Counted from the first letter of the stretch, positions 42,030-51,499 are shown. The stretch is 64,000 nucleotides of DNA from JAPLJU01 sp036725345 (GCA_036725345.1 DAIMEJ010000014.1:1-64000), one strand, 5' to 3'. Notes: a model not told the origin generated them from the letters alone. Numbers and translations are program-made.

Positions 42030-42884
42030 TTACGGGTTTCTCACGTTGAAGGCGTTGCACTGCGCGAAATCGCCCGTCTCGAGACCCCGCTTGAACCATC
42101 GAACCCGCTGCTCGGAGCTGCCGTGGGTGAAGGAGTCGGGAACGACGTGACCCCGCGTCTGTTTCTGGATGCGGTCATCGCCGATAGCGCTGGCGGCATT
42201 CAGGGCCTCATCGATATCCCCCGACTCGATAATCTGCCGGGCCTTGTCTGCGCGATGCGCCCACAGGCCTGCGAAGCAGTCCGCCTGGAGTTCCGTCCGG
42301 ACGGAAAGGTCGTTTGACCGTACTTCATCGACACGGCTCCGCATCTCCTGAACCTTCTGCATAATGCCGAGCTGGTTCTGTACGTGGTGTCCGACTTCGT
42401 GGGCGATGACGTAAGCCTGGGCAAAGTCTCCCGGCGCCCTGAACCGCTCCTTGAGATCGCGGTAGAATACCAGATCGATGTACACTGTTTCATCCAGCGG
42501 GCAGTAGAAGGGACCCATGGCGGCCTGGGCGAACCCGCAGGCGGACTGGACGGCGTCTGAAAAGAGGACCAGCCTGGGTTCCCGGTAGGTCTGTCCCCCT
42601 TCGCGGAAGATTTCACGCCATGTATCCTCGGTGTCCGCGAGGACAACGGAGACGAACCGGGACTCCTCGTCCTGTCCCGCGGGCTTGCCTGCTGACTGTT
42701 CCACGGACGGGGGGCTTCCGGTTGTGGGCATCTGATTCAGGATGATGCTCGGATCCACCCCGAAATAGAGTGCAACCAGCACGAGCAGAATGGTCCCGAT
42801 GCCACCTCCCATCATGCCTTTGGAGACCGTCATGCCCCGGCGGTCTTCAACATTATCACTTTCTCTTCCCCCTCTCCATCGCAT
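42030..42884 (-). CDS. Neutral zinc metallopeptidase, YpfJ-like
   Basis: 284 residues. A membrane anchor near 20-45 (IGTILLVLVALYFG) is followed by the peptidase domain with AHEVGHHVQNQLG, the HExxH zinc motif, and the C-terminal DRIQKQTRGHVVPDSFTHGS and RVRWFKRGLETGD typical of the family. The domain faces the periplasm. Function unclear. Start at 42884, with GGAGG eight bases upstream; a TTG further up is less likely. Confidence 0.9.
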   Translation of the reverse strand: MRWRGGRESDNVEDRRGMTVSKGMMGGGIGTILLVLVALYFGVDPSIILNQMPTTGSPPSVEQSAGKPAGQDEESRFVSVVLADTEDTWREIFREGGQTYREPRLVLFSDAVQSACGFAQAAMGPFYCPLDETVYIDLVFYRDLKERFRAPGDFAQAYVIAHEVGHHVQNQLGIMQKVQEMRSRVDEVRSNDLSVRTELQADCFAGLWAHRADKARQIIESGDIDEALNAASAIGDDRIQKQTRGHVVPDSFTHGSSEQRVRWFKRGLETGDFAQCNAFNVRNP

Positions 42885-42976
42885 GACCAACCTCCTCAAA
42901 ACTTTGCGTTGTCGTTCTTATTCCCAGAGCGATCCATGTCCTGTCCACAGGCGTTTTGTTTTTTCAACCATCCCTG

Positions 42977-43621
42977 TTACTGCTTCGCCGGCGTGAAGGA
43001 CGGGATGCACTGTTTTTCGGGATATTTACCGGTGACCTTCTCGTAAAAGGAGCGGATGAATTCCATATCGGTTTCGATGATTCCTGTTGGCTTGAATACA
43101 GGGCCGATTCCGCCCGCCTTTCTCAGATAGTCGATGAAGGCCAGCACGATGGGAACATCAGCGCCCCGTGCAATGTGATAGAATCCGCTTTTCCAGTGAG
43201 CGACCTTTTTGCGCGTCCCTTCGGGGGCCACGACCATGGTGAGATTTTTCCGTTCCTTAAAAATCTGGACAATCTGCGCTACGACATCGCTCGACCTGGA
43301 CCGATCGATCGGAATGCCGCCGAGCCATCTGACGAATCCGTGAAAAGGCCATCGGAAGAGGCTGTCCTTTCCCAGCCAGTAGCCTCTCAGCTTGAGGTCG
43401 AACGCAAAGGCGAGCCCGATGGGAAAATCCCAGTTTGATGTGTGCGGGGCCACGATGAGGACGTACTTCGGGATATCAGGCAGACTCCCCTCCCTGCGCC
43501 ACCCGATCATTTTCAGGTACAGGATGGCCAGCCCGCGCAGGATATCCTTCAGGACGGGGATGTCAAATATCGTGTATGGCGTGGGACCTATGGTCTGTTC
43601 AGCCGTCTTTGCCGGGTCCAT
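42977..43621 (-). CDS. PlsC-type lysophospholipid acyltransferase
   Basis: 214 residues. Motif I is VAPHTSNWD (HX4D), motif II LFRWPFHGFVRWLGGIPIDR, motif III VAPEGTRK and motif IV near IVLAFIDY. Fits 1-acyl-glycerol-3-phosphate acyltransferase relatives that take acyl-CoA or acyl-ACP. Substrate could be a lysophospholipid or another glycerol compound. ATG at 43621 with an AGGAA site. Confidence 0.88.
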   Translation of the reverse strand: MDPAKTAEQTIGPTPYTIFDIPVLKDILRGLAILYLKMIGWRREGSLPDIPKYVLIVAPHTSNWDFPIGLAFAFDLKLRGYWLGKDSLFRWPFHGFVRWLGGIPIDRSRSSDVVAQIVQIFKERKNLTMVVAPEGTRKKVAHWKSGFYHIARGADVPIVLAFIDYLRKAGGIGPVFKPTGIIETDMEFIRSFYEKVTGKYPEKQCIPSFTPAKQ

Positions 43622-44086
43622 GCTGACCAATATTCCTCAAATGCGCCTTTCTGTCAATATGCAACAGGGGGCTTGCATCGTGGGGTCAAAGGGGTAGACC
43701 ACTTCTGGTTCCTGTGGATATGGTTGATATGGACGGTTCGCCCCGGCTTTGCCGGCCACCAGGGCGGTAATGGCAACCCCTCGGTATGCCTCGGGAATAC
43801 GGACTGGTAGCTCGTCGGGATCGGGGGGAAAGGTGTGCATGCACGACCGGGCGGGCAGGACCCCTGTCTCCGCCGGATCCCTGCCGAGGGAAGGGTTGTC
43901 GGCTGCGGGGGCTGCAGGGCCCGCTTCGTGCCTTTAAAAACAGGGATGTAAGAAAAAGGGTGTCCCCGGCCCTCAGACTTCCGATGGCTTCCTCTGATGA
44001 GCGGTCCTATATCGGCGGGCCGACAGGGTCAACGACCGTGATGTACTCAGGACCGGGTTCGTGATGCAGCGCACTCAACGGGTCGG
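43622..44086. other. Intergenic region with a doubtful ORF
   Basis: About 465 bases. A minus frame 43637-43840 encodes 67 residues (AYRGVAITALVAGKAGANRP) with fair codon use but no ribosome site and no recognisable family, so it is listed only as a possibility. The rest, towards the cupin gene, is GC-rich with short inverted repeats and shows no gene. Confidence 0.35.
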
Positions 44087-44437
44087 TCACTCGTATTCTT
44101 TAGGGACGGCGCAGATCATCACCATGGGATGCTTGGATGACGTGTTCCTGTAGCGGTGCTTTTCATTCGGCAGCACCAGGGCGAAATCGCCTTTTTTCAC
44201 GGGGCGCTCGTTGCCCTTTTCATCCATGAGGGCTCCTTCCCCTTCGATGATGTAGTTGAGATGTTCGGAAACGTGCGTGTGGTAAGGCGTGTGGCCGCCC
44301 GGCATGATCGTGAACACGCGGAAAGAAAAGACAGGCGAGCCATCCGCCTTGGAAATGGGAAGCTGCTTCCAGACGTCCTTCGCGCCCTCCATCGTCATCC
44401 TTGTTTTTTCCAGGTTGTCGAGGCTTTTGATTATCAT
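44087..44437 (-). CDS. Cupin domain protein
   Basis: 116 residues, single cupin barrel. Motif 1 is GHTPYHTHVSEHLNYIIEGEG with the metal ligands His, His, Glu. Motif 2 is GDFALVLPNEKHRYRNTSS with the final His. A metal-bound small-molecule role is likely; the N-terminus reads IIKSLDNLEKTRM. The start at 44437 has GGAGGG upstream; a longer start begins inside the site. Ligand unknown. Confidence 0.88.
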   Translation of the reverse strand: MIIKSLDNLEKTRMTMEGAKDVWKQLPISKADGSPVFSFRVFTIMPGGHTPYHTHVSEHLNYIIEGEGALMDEKGNERPVKKGDFALVLPNEKHRYRNTSSKHPMVMICAVPKEYE

Positions 44438-44500
44438 ATATCCCTCCAAATTTGATTTGCCCGGGTTTTTCCTTTCCGTTCCCGAGCCGTTTCTGTGTTG

Positions 44501-45625
44501 TCACAGCGGTATATGCCCGAGGGCTGAACGGATCTCCGTTATGACGAGGCCGTCTTCCTTCGAGAGGTGTATCTCCAACGTCTTTTTTGCCGCGGGGCCC
44601 CCGATGCGGCCCAGGGCCCATGCGGCCATGGCCCGCACCCGCTCGTCCGCGTTTTCACTGAGGGCAGCGGCCAGATCCGGGATATAGCGGTCATCTCGGC
44701 TGTTCCCCATGGCCCGGGCGGCATTCATGTGCCAGCGCCAGAGATCCTTGTCGGCCATGTAGAACATGTGGGGCCGGACCCGGCTGCCAAAGAATTCCCG
44801 GTCCATCTTGAGAAGACAGGAAATGTTGAAGTCCGCGGCCTTGGCCGCAACCCTTTCGTTGATCGGTCGTTCCCGCGCCATCCAGGGGATATTTCTGGGG
44901 CATACATTCTGGCAGCGGTCACATCCATATACCCACGTCCCCATGGGTTCCCGAAGTTCCACGGGTGTCAGGCCCCGGCCGAAATAAGTCAGAAATGCGA
45001 TACAGCGCCTCGGCTCGAGTCTGTTCGGTCCGCGAATGGCCTGGGTGGGGCAGGCCGCGATGCATGCATTCCGGCACCATTCGGGACATCCGACAGCGAC
45101 CGTCGGCGGATCGGGGGAAAACTCCCTGTCGATGATAATCGGGAGCGGCACAACCCAGGAACTGTGTCCCGCGACCCGGTGGGCGTAGAGAAAATTGTTC
45201 TTCCCGAAATCTCCCAGGCCGGCCCTGGCGGCGGCCAGACGCTGCGGCGCGTTGAAGGGAGCCGCGGAGGCAATACCCTTGTGCCGGAGGAATTCCCGGA
45301 GCAGCCTTAATCTCCCGGTCATGCCGTCTTTGGTGACGCGATCGTCGTCGAGGTAACATCGGCCAAAATGGCCCTCGAGGGCCGGTGGGCAGGTTTTCTC
45401 AAGGTAACTCTCCAGGAGGACGACGATGGCTTTCGCCTCAGGCAGGGCTTTCCTCGGGTCCGTGCCGCCCGCGAGGTCCAGACCACCGGCCAAGGTCCAG
45501 GCGTAAGACTCTTTTCGTTCCTCGAGGATCCCTTGCTGGGAGGTAAAAGGTTCCGCCGTCGTGAAGCCGATATCGGCGAATCCCAGTTCCAGCGCCTTCT
45601 CGATAACGTCCCGTTTCGTCAGCAT
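44501..45625 (-). CDS. QueG-like Fe-S protein with HEAT repeats
   Basis: 374 residues. The QueG-type double ferredoxin region is nearly intact: CRNACIAACPTQAI, RRCIAFLTYFGRGLTPVELR, and YGCDRCQNVCPRNIPW. A C-terminal HEAT/PBS-lyase repeat (RYIPDLAAALSENADERVRA, then ALGRIGG) is as in QueG. The region that should hold the catalytic Asp (D-x-x-P-x-x-E before AGLGW) reads AAPFNAPQRLAAARAGLGDF, lacking it, and the N-terminal HG-M-Y loop is changed. So it belongs to the corrinoid/Fe-S family but is unlikely to be the queuosine-forming reductase. Start at 45625 has AGGAG nine bases upstream. Confidence 0.8.
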   Translation of the reverse strand: MLTKRDVIEKALELGFADIGFTTAEPFTSQQGILEERKESYAWTLAGGLDLAGGTDPRKALPEAKAIVVLLESYLEKTCPPALEGHFGRCYLDDDRVTKDGMTGRLRLLREFLRHKGIASAAPFNAPQRLAAARAGLGDFGKNNFLYAHRVAGHSSWVVPLPIIIDREFSPDPPTVAVGCPEWCRNACIAACPTQAIRGPNRLEPRRCIAFLTYFGRGLTPVELREPMGTWVYGCDRCQNVCPRNIPWMARERPINERVAAKAADFNISCLLKMDREFFGSRVRPHMFYMADKDLWRWHMNAARAMGNSRDDRYIPDLAAALSENADERVRAMAAWALGRIGGPAAKKTLEIHLSKEDGLVITEIRSALGHIPL

Positions 45626-45767
45626 CCTGAAATCTCCTGCCCGATTCACTCATTTGTACCAGATTTAAGCGTTCATTTCATCTGGTACGTCATTAAAAAT
45701 TTCCGGAGCAAGGACAAAAAATTGAAAGTGGGGAAGAAGAACTGCCGGAAGGTTCTTTGGCCGTTTC

Positions 45768-46898
45768 TCAGCGAGGACCGGACAGGGACGCCGTCCCCCC
45801 TCTGGCCCCTTTTTTGACAAACACGGGTGTTCGGACTTCTCTTGTTTTTTCTTCCAGCCAGTACCCTTTTTTCTGATCGTAGGTTTTGATGACGACCCTG
45901 TTCGGGTAGAGAAAGAAGGAGTTGGTCCATATGTTGTCGTGCGCACCCACCCCCAGACCGGCGTGGGATACAAAGCTTCTGCCGTCCATGTCGGTATTGT
46001 GAACGTTCAGAACCCGCCCTTCGTAAAGGTTGACGTTGTGGACGTAGTTGATGTTCTCCGGCGCCGTGTGGATGTGTCCCGAAACCCACATAAAGACCTG
46101 CGGGTTGCGATTGATGATCCTCTTGATCTCGCCGGCGGGCTGGGCGGCGAAAAAGTGGTTGAACAGCGCGACGATGTTACTGCCCGTGAGGGTTCCTTTC
46201 AGCGGCGCGTGATAGAAAACAATGGTCGGGGTGGTTTTGTTCGCTTCCAGTTCGGCCTCGAACCACTCGAGCTGTTTTTGCGACATCGCCGCGTGATAAT
46301 TGGAATAAAGGCTGTCTACGGACAGAAAAACGAGCAGATAGTGCCGGAGCTTCTTGCTGTAATATATTTCCTTCAACCCGAAGGTTTCTTTGAATCGATT
46401 GAGCTTGATCGCCCGTTCCTCAGTGAACCCCTTTCTTTTTCCCTCTACAAAGGAGTCCTGTTCGTAAAGGTAATCGTGGTTTCCTGTTACGGGGTAAAAC
46501 GGTTTCTTGAGGCGGGACAGGAATTCTTTTGCGAAGGCGTATTCCTCCTCGCTTCCCTTCCTGTCGCAGATGTCGCCCAGGATAACCACTGAGTCGACAT
46601 CGGACCAGGAATTGACATTTTCAACGGCCTTCTCTTTCGCTTCCAGGTTTCTTCCGGGAAGGTGAAGGTCCGAAAAAACAACGATGTGGTGATAAGGATT
46701 CCCACCCGCCGTGACAGGGCTGAGGAAGCCGTCCGCTGCGGATAGGAGGAGAATAGCAAGGAGGGCGGGAAGGATTTGGAGTGGTCTGCGGCTCCACGCT
46801 CCTGGGACGGAAGCTTTCCGGGGTGGCATCGGGTGGAATATAGGGTCCCGCTTTTTTGTATCAGCGGGGCGGTAAGCAGCCTTAATCTTTTGCATCAT
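45768..46898 (-). CDS. Exported metallophosphoesterase
   Basis: 376 residues. A membrane or signal helix at about 40-58 (LQILPALLAILLLSAADGF) precedes a calcineurin-like domain: VFSDLHLPG (D-x-H), VVILGDICDR (GDxxDR), VTGNHDYLY (GNHD), VFYHAPL and VSGHIHT. The five metal motifs are complete, so it is likely active, on a phosphodiester or phosphomonoester outside the cytoplasm. Neither ATG (46898 or 46829) has a good ribosome site; the start is uncertain. Confidence 0.85.
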   Translation of the reverse strand: MMQKIKAAYRPADTKKRDPIFHPMPPRKASVPGAWSRRPLQILPALLAILLLSAADGFLSPVTAGGNPYHHIVVFSDLHLPGRNLEAKEKAVENVNSWSDVDSVVILGDICDRKGSEEEYAFAKEFLSRLKKPFYPVTGNHDYLYEQDSFVEGKRKGFTEERAIKLNRFKETFGLKEIYYSKKLRHYLLVFLSVDSLYSNYHAAMSQKQLEWFEAELEANKTTPTIVFYHAPLKGTLTGSNIVALFNHFFAAQPAGEIKRIINRNPQVFMWVSGHIHTAPENINYVHNVNLYEGRVLNVHNTDMDGRSFVSHAGLGVGAHDNIWTNSFFLYPNRVVIKTYDQKKGYWLEEKTREVRTPVFVKKGARGGTASLSGPR

Positions 46899-47299
46899 GG
46901 GACATTACTTGAGTGCCGCCTCTCCTATCACAGTCCGGGGTTTCAGGCAAGCTGTAAGATTTGTAAAAAAATCAAGTTTCCCCGGCCGGTCGGTGCGGTC
47001 TCGGTTCTGAATTCAAATCTTGTTGGAATCACTGGGTTATTCCCGTGGCGCAGGTATACAGGTGTTTTTAAAACCGGCAGGTACTCGACAGGCCCTGCCG
47101 CCGCCTTGCGTTATAGCACTGCAATTTGCCGGCCGGTTTTTGTCGTTAAGAAATCAAAGGGTGTCTTGTGTGGAAGAACCCGCGCGGGGAGACACGATCA
47201 ATATTCAGGGCTGACTGTTTGAAGCGGATTCAGCCGTGAAAGGCCGGTCAAGACGGGTGGCGAATCTCATCGCATCGAAGCGGGAAGAGGCGTTTCGGA
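46899..47299. other. Intergenic region
   Basis: About 400 bases, promoter side of the phosphoesterase gene and 3' flank of the patatin gene. I see no ORF with a ribosome site, no hairpin with a T-run and no repeat. Confidence 0.35.
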
Positions 47300-48211
47300 T
47301 CATTCTAATACGTATTGTATTTCCGGCAGCATGCGCCGCACGCATTCCCTTCCCTCCAGGATGGCCTCCTTTCCCCGGTATGCCTCCAGCAGACCGATGT
47401 GCCTTAATTTCGGCGTGAGGTGAATATCCGGGGGATCTCCGGCCATCCGGCTGCGTGTCACTCTGTCCTGCATGATGTTCAGCGAAAGGGCTATGGAGTC
47501 CAGCAGGGCGGGCGGGATATTTTCCGGCTTCGCGCCCGAGAACAGGGCGGGGGAATAGCTCTTCAATGTTTTCGTGAATCTGTCTATGATCCCTTCGCTC
47601 TCGGCGGGTTCATCTTTTTGCTTCGGGTGTTTCCCCAGGATATCCCCGTTCAGGTTAACGGCGATAACGATGTCCGCTCCCAGGGAACGGCAAACAGACA
47701 CGGGGACGGGATTGACGAGTCCGCCGTCGACCAGCCATTTCCCCTCGTGCAGAAAGGGCGCAAAGAGACCGGGTATCGAAATCGATGCACGGACGGCTTC
47801 CATGACGGGGCCCTGTGTGAACCAGATTTCCCTCCCTGTTTCCAGATCCGTCGATACGGCCGCGTATACCTTTGTGAGGTTTTCGATGCGATCATTTTCA
47901 CCGCAAACCTGTCCGGCGAGAAAACCGTCCAGTCTTTCGGTGTCAATAAAGCCCTTCAGGGACAGGTCCAACTCGAAAAACCGCGCGAATTCAAGTTTGG
48001 TGAGAGCGCTGACCCACTCCTCCAGTTTGTCGAGCCTCCCCGTCACGTAGGACGCCCCGACGAGCGCACCGACAGAACAGCCGCAGACAATGTCCGGGTT
48101 AATGCCCACCTCTGAAAGTGCCCGGATCACCCCGATGTGGGCCCAGCCGCGGGAAGACCCGCTGCCGAGGGCCAAACCGATTCGAAGGGTTGTTTCCCCC
48201 GTACTGCTCAT
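47300..48211 (-). CDS. Patatin-like phospholipase (RssA-type)
   Basis: 303 residues. The oxyanion box GLALGSGSSRGWAHIG, nucleophile GCSVGA (Ser46) and catalytic Asp in LVDGGLVNPVPV are all present. Fits the bacterial patatin family of cytoplasmic lipid acyl hydrolases. Start at 48211 (ATG) or 48217 (GTG); both sites are weak. Confidence 0.9.
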   Translation of the reverse strand: MSSTGETTLRIGLALGSGSSRGWAHIGVIRALSEVGINPDIVCGCSVGALVGASYVTGRLDKLEEWVSALTKLEFARFFELDLSLKGFIDTERLDGFLAGQVCGENDRIENLTKVYAAVSTDLETGREIWFTQGPVMEAVRASISIPGLFAPFLHEGKWLVDGGLVNPVPVSVCRSLGADIVIAVNLNGDILGKHPKQKDEPAESEGIIDRFTKTLKSYSPALFSGAKPENIPPALLDSIALSLNIMQDRVTRSRMAGDPPDIHLTPKLRHIGLLEAYRGKEAILEGRECVRRMLPEIQYVLE

Positions 48212-48239
48212 GTTCACCTGTTCTTCATGCTGCGGCGGC

Positions 48240-49697
48240 CTATGTTTCTATCCCGGCCATGACCTTCACATCTTTCTTGAACCGCTCGATGGCCCCCATC
48301 AGGGCGTTCTGGATGACGATTCTCTGGGCCTGAGGGGACCCGGCGCCGTGCGTCGATTCGATTGGAACGACGGAACCCTGGCCGCTCAGGTATTCCACCA
48401 GCCGCATCATCCGGATGCGGTGCTCCGTCGGGACGTCTTTCCTGCCCTTGAAATATTTGGTCAGGAGTTTCCCGATCTTTTCGTCCCGGATGTCGCGCGC
48501 GGTGGGCGGTGTGCAGACCAGGCCCCCGGCGATGTCGGCCGTGATGAAATTCCCGTCCCAGATGGCCTTTACACCCTGGAGCTTGGCGAGGTTGATGTAG
48601 AGCGGGTCAGGGAAGAAAACGCCCGAGGGGCTTTTTCTTGCGCTGTAAACGGACGCCAGGGCGCAGCCGGCGGATAGCTCGCTCTGGAAGTAGAGGTCCG
48701 TGAGTTTTTCACGGATGTGCCTTGCGTTGCCGATGCCGTTGTAGTCCGCGATGACGGCAGCCGAGCCGATGAGGAGGTCCCGGTGGCCCGTCTTGCAGCC
48801 GGATGTGGCCAGCCTCTGGAGCAGGGCGAAATAATTGACTAGGGCGCCGGCGAACTTCTGCTCCCCGCACATGAAGATCCTTTCCTCAGGCACGAAGACA
48901 TCCTGGAAAATGACGTGCGTCGAGCCGTGGGTGCCGTACCTGGCGTTGCCGAAATCCATCTCTTCGCCCGCCAGCCGCCGGACATTCGGCGCCGGGGCCT
49001 CGGCCACATGGATGATGCCCGGCGCGTCGCTCGGGACGGCAAAACATACGGCGTAGTCCTCTTCACCGGGCTGAAGGGCCGTGCAGGGAACAACGATGAT
49101 TTCATTCGCGATGGCGGCCCCGGAGATGCTTGCCTTGGCTCCCCGGACGACGATGCCGTTTCTGCGCCTCTCCACGACGTGGAGGTAAGCATCCGGGTCG
49201 GGTTGATGCCCGGGGCTCAGGCTCCGGTCGCCCTTTACGTCCATCATGGCGCCGCAGACCGCAAGGTCGTTTTTCTGCGCGAATTTCAGGAAATCAAGGA
49301 ATCGATCGTGATAGGCCGTCCCCATTTCCCGATCGATGTCGTAGGTCGCGGCAAAAACGGCATTCAGGGAGGAGGTGCTCACGCAGCGGGCGCCGATGCA
49401 GGCGCCGTGTTTGTGGACCATGAACCTCGCGATGCGGAACCTCTTCGCAAGGTCATCCTGTTCGAGCATGATGTGAGCGAACCGGTTGACTTTATCATTA
49501 ATGAAGGGTGAATGCGCCGTCAGGGCCCCCTCGTAATCCTTTTGCCCGGACAGCTCGTAGACGAGCCCGATGGCCTCCAGAGGGGGCCTGAAACACGGGT
49601 GAGCCGAGAGGTCATTCACCTTTTCGCCCAGGGCGTATAATTCCGTCTTGAGCTGTTTGACGCTGTCAAAGTATGCCTGTTTCGTCCTGAGAGCCAT
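48240..49697 (-). CDS. 4-hydroxyphenylacetate 3-hydroxylase / 4-hydroxybutyryl-CoA dehydratase family
   Basis: 485 residues, full length. The family N-terminus (ALRTKQAYFDSVKQL) and the FAD segment (GAKASISGAAIANEIIVVPC) are present. C100 and C105 (GACIGARC) and C301 (TSGCKTGHRDLLIG) could hold an Fe-S cluster, as in 4-hydroxybutyryl-CoA dehydratase. In that enzyme the ligands are C99, C103, a His and C299; here the spacing differs and the residue seven before C301 is Leu instead of His, so the ligand set is not conserved. It may be a different flavoenzyme of the family, acting on an aromatic or acyl-CoA substrate. GAGGTATAGGA precedes the ATG. Confidence 0.85.
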   Translation of the reverse strand: MALRTKQAYFDSVKQLKTELYALGEKVNDLSAHPCFRPPLEAIGLVYELSGQKDYEGALTAHSPFINDKVNRFAHIMLEQDDLAKRFRIARFMVHKHGACIGARCVSTSSLNAVFAATYDIDREMGTAYHDRFLDFLKFAQKNDLAVCGAMMDVKGDRSLSPGHQPDPDAYLHVVERRRNGIVVRGAKASISGAAIANEIIVVPCTALQPGEEDYAVCFAVPSDAPGIIHVAEAPAPNVRRLAGEEMDFGNARYGTHGSTHVIFQDVFVPEERIFMCGEQKFAGALVNYFALLQRLATSGCKTGHRDLLIGSAAVIADYNGIGNARHIREKLTDLYFQSELSAGCALASVYSARKSPSGVFFPDPLYINLAKLQGVKAIWDGNFITADIAGGLVCTPPTARDIRDEKIGKLLTKYFKGRKDVPTEHRIRMMRLVEYLSGQGSVVPIESTHGAGSPQAQRIVIQNALMGAIERFKKDVKVMAGIET

Positions 49698-49785
49698 TCC
49701 TATACCTCGGTTTCATTTCTCCCCCGATCGCTGAGGTTCAAAAGGCTGTAAAGGAGAGCACAGGACAGCGGGTTGAGAGAAGGCT

Positions 49786-50067
49786 TCATTCCCTGATGCG
49801 CTTGAGTTCAATCTTGACCGCATTCACCCTGTCCATGCATTCCAACTCGATGACATCCGGGTCACCCCACTCCGGGGGGAAGCCCCCTCCGAACTGGAGT
49901 AAAATGATATACGGAAACAGATCGTGATAGAAGAAACCGCAAAGCCCCCCTGTCTGGTGTCCGCTCAAGTCGATTCGATCGCCCGCCTTGTGACCGGCGT
50001 TGCAAAACCCCTTGACCTCTTTGATCGTACCTGTCACGCGAAAACCCAATCGTGTGCTTTCCGCCAT
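49786..50067 (-). CDS. TIGR04076 family protein
   Basis: 93 residues matching the small TIGR04076 family (RVTGTIKEVKGFCNAGHKAG, then CGFFYHDLFPYIILLQFGG, then VIELECMDRVNAVKIELKRI). Cysteines occur in FCNAGHK and GGLCGFF, a possible metal or redox site. Function unknown. Start at 50067 with AAGGGGGG; in the same-strand run between the formamidase-like and hydroxylase-type genes. Confidence 0.82.
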   Translation of the reverse strand: MAESTRLGFRVTGTIKEVKGFCNAGHKAGDRIDLSGHQTGGLCGFFYHDLFPYIILLQFGGGFPPEWGDPDVIELECMDRVNAVKIELKRIRE

Positions 50068-50200
50068 ATGCACCCCCCTTTTTCTTCGAAGGGCGGCAGC
50101 CATGGAATCGCAGCAACGCGTTCACCGCCCCTCGAGTTTGCCTCGAATGAAGCCTGCCTGAAGAAGCCTTACTTTCCATCCCCTTTCTGTCTTTTTCCCC

Positions 50201-51499
50201 TCATGGCGTGCCGTACTGCTCGCGGGCAAAAGGGAGCAGGCCCGCGCTTTGAAGTTTGCCCACGGGTGCCAGGAAGGTAACCTGGACGACACCCGGCAGG
50301 CGCCCGATTTCGATGGCCCCCATGACCGTCGCGCGATTTCTGACTTCGGGAACGCTCATCTCAAGAAGCTTTGCCGCCCGCTGCAGTCCATTTTCCGTGG
50401 CTTTGTTCAAGTCGGCCCCTGTTCCCACGATGGAAATGGGAAGGGCTTTTTCCAGCCGTGTCATCCCCCATTTTTTCGCCAGATTCTGCGCCCGTTTCTT
50501 TTCCGTTGCGGTAAAGGGCCGGGCAAGATAGGGAAGGTCTTCAAGAACGGGGAAGAGCACGGGCCCCTCGAGTGTGCGCCCCTTGACGACTTTTACCTGG
50601 AGCGTGATGATCCCGGCCACGTCCATCGTGTGGCCGGCGATTTCCCCGTCACCCTGAAGCGTGTGCATGTCTCCCATGTAAACGCCGGCCCCGGGCACTC
50701 TCACTGGCGCGATGACGATGGCCCCCTTCCGGGCGGCATCGATGTCCATGTGACCGTCCGTTCGTTGCTCGAGCTGTTCGGCCGTAAGCGCGTATTCGTG
50801 GGGCGCCCCGATCAGAAAGACGCCGAAGTCTCCGGCATTGTGAGAATCTGGGATGCGGACGGACGGCGTGGTGCCCAACTGGCCCATGAAGGGTCTCATG
50901 CGCGAAACCGTTCCGACGAGGTCATGGGGCGCGAAGAGAAGGATGGGGTGCTGCCTGCAGCTTTCCGAGAGTTTCGCGTAGTTGCGGGCGTCTCTGGCGA
51001 TGCGTTCCGCCGCCTTTTTATCAACGGTGATCCCGACCTTCCCGGCCGTGTCGAACACGGCGGTGTAGCCATGCTCGAACTGGAAGGGCGTGAGCGTTGT
51101 GCCGCAGTTGGCGCACCGTATGGCCTCCTGGCCTATGCCATGAACGGTCGATTCGGGATGCAGGGTCCCGCATTCGGGACATTTCTTGGCGACGTAGGGG
51201 TCGCCGTTGAAGTATTCGCCGACCATGCGGTCCACGCCCGAGGCGGTCGCGATGGAAGTCACGCGGATATCGCGAATCCTGATGGCAACCGCGTCCCCCG
51301 GTTCCGCTTTTTCGACGTGAACCGGCTGGGTGACTTCATGCCCGCCCCGCAGGTGCGGCGAGATCATGGGACCCCAGCAGCCCGGCATGGTGTTCGCCTC
51401 GATGACGCCGCCGTCTTTGACCGGGCCGAGCATCGGCGCGCCCGGATCCAGGATGCCGTCGGTATACGTGGAAACAACAACTTTTTTCTGAGCGGCCAT
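50201..51499 (-). CDS. Acetamidase/formamidase with inserted zinc ribbon
   Basis: 432 residues of the FmdA/AmdA family (hydrolysis of formamide or acetamide to acid and ammonia). Family marks include DAVAIRIRDIRV, GVYMGDMHTLQGDGEIAGH, IPDSHNAGDFG and TAEQLEQRTDG. Between residues about 108 and 140 is an inserted CPECG...CANCG zinc ribbon, absent from the shorter amidases. The insertion could bind metal or a partner. AAAGGGGG precedes the ATG. Confidence 0.88.
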   Translation of the reverse strand: MAAQKKVVVSTYTDGILDPGAPMLGPVKDGGVIEANTMPGCWGPMISPHLRGGHEVTQPVHVEKAEPGDAVAIRIRDIRVTSIATASGVDRMVGEYFNGDPYVAKKCPECGTLHPESTVHGIGQEAIRCANCGTTLTPFQFEHGYTAVFDTAGKVGITVDKKAAERIARDARNYAKLSESCRQHPILLFAPHDLVGTVSRMRPFMGQLGTTPSVRIPDSHNAGDFGVFLIGAPHEYALTAEQLEQRTDGHMDIDAARKGAIVIAPVRVPGAGVYMGDMHTLQGDGEIAGHTMDVAGIITLQVKVVKGRTLEGPVLFPVLEDLPYLARPFTATEKKRAQNLAKKWGMTRLEKALPISIVGTGADLNKATENGLQRAAKLLEMSVPEVRNRATVMGAIEIGRLPGVVQVTFLAPVGKLQSAGLLPFAREQYGTP

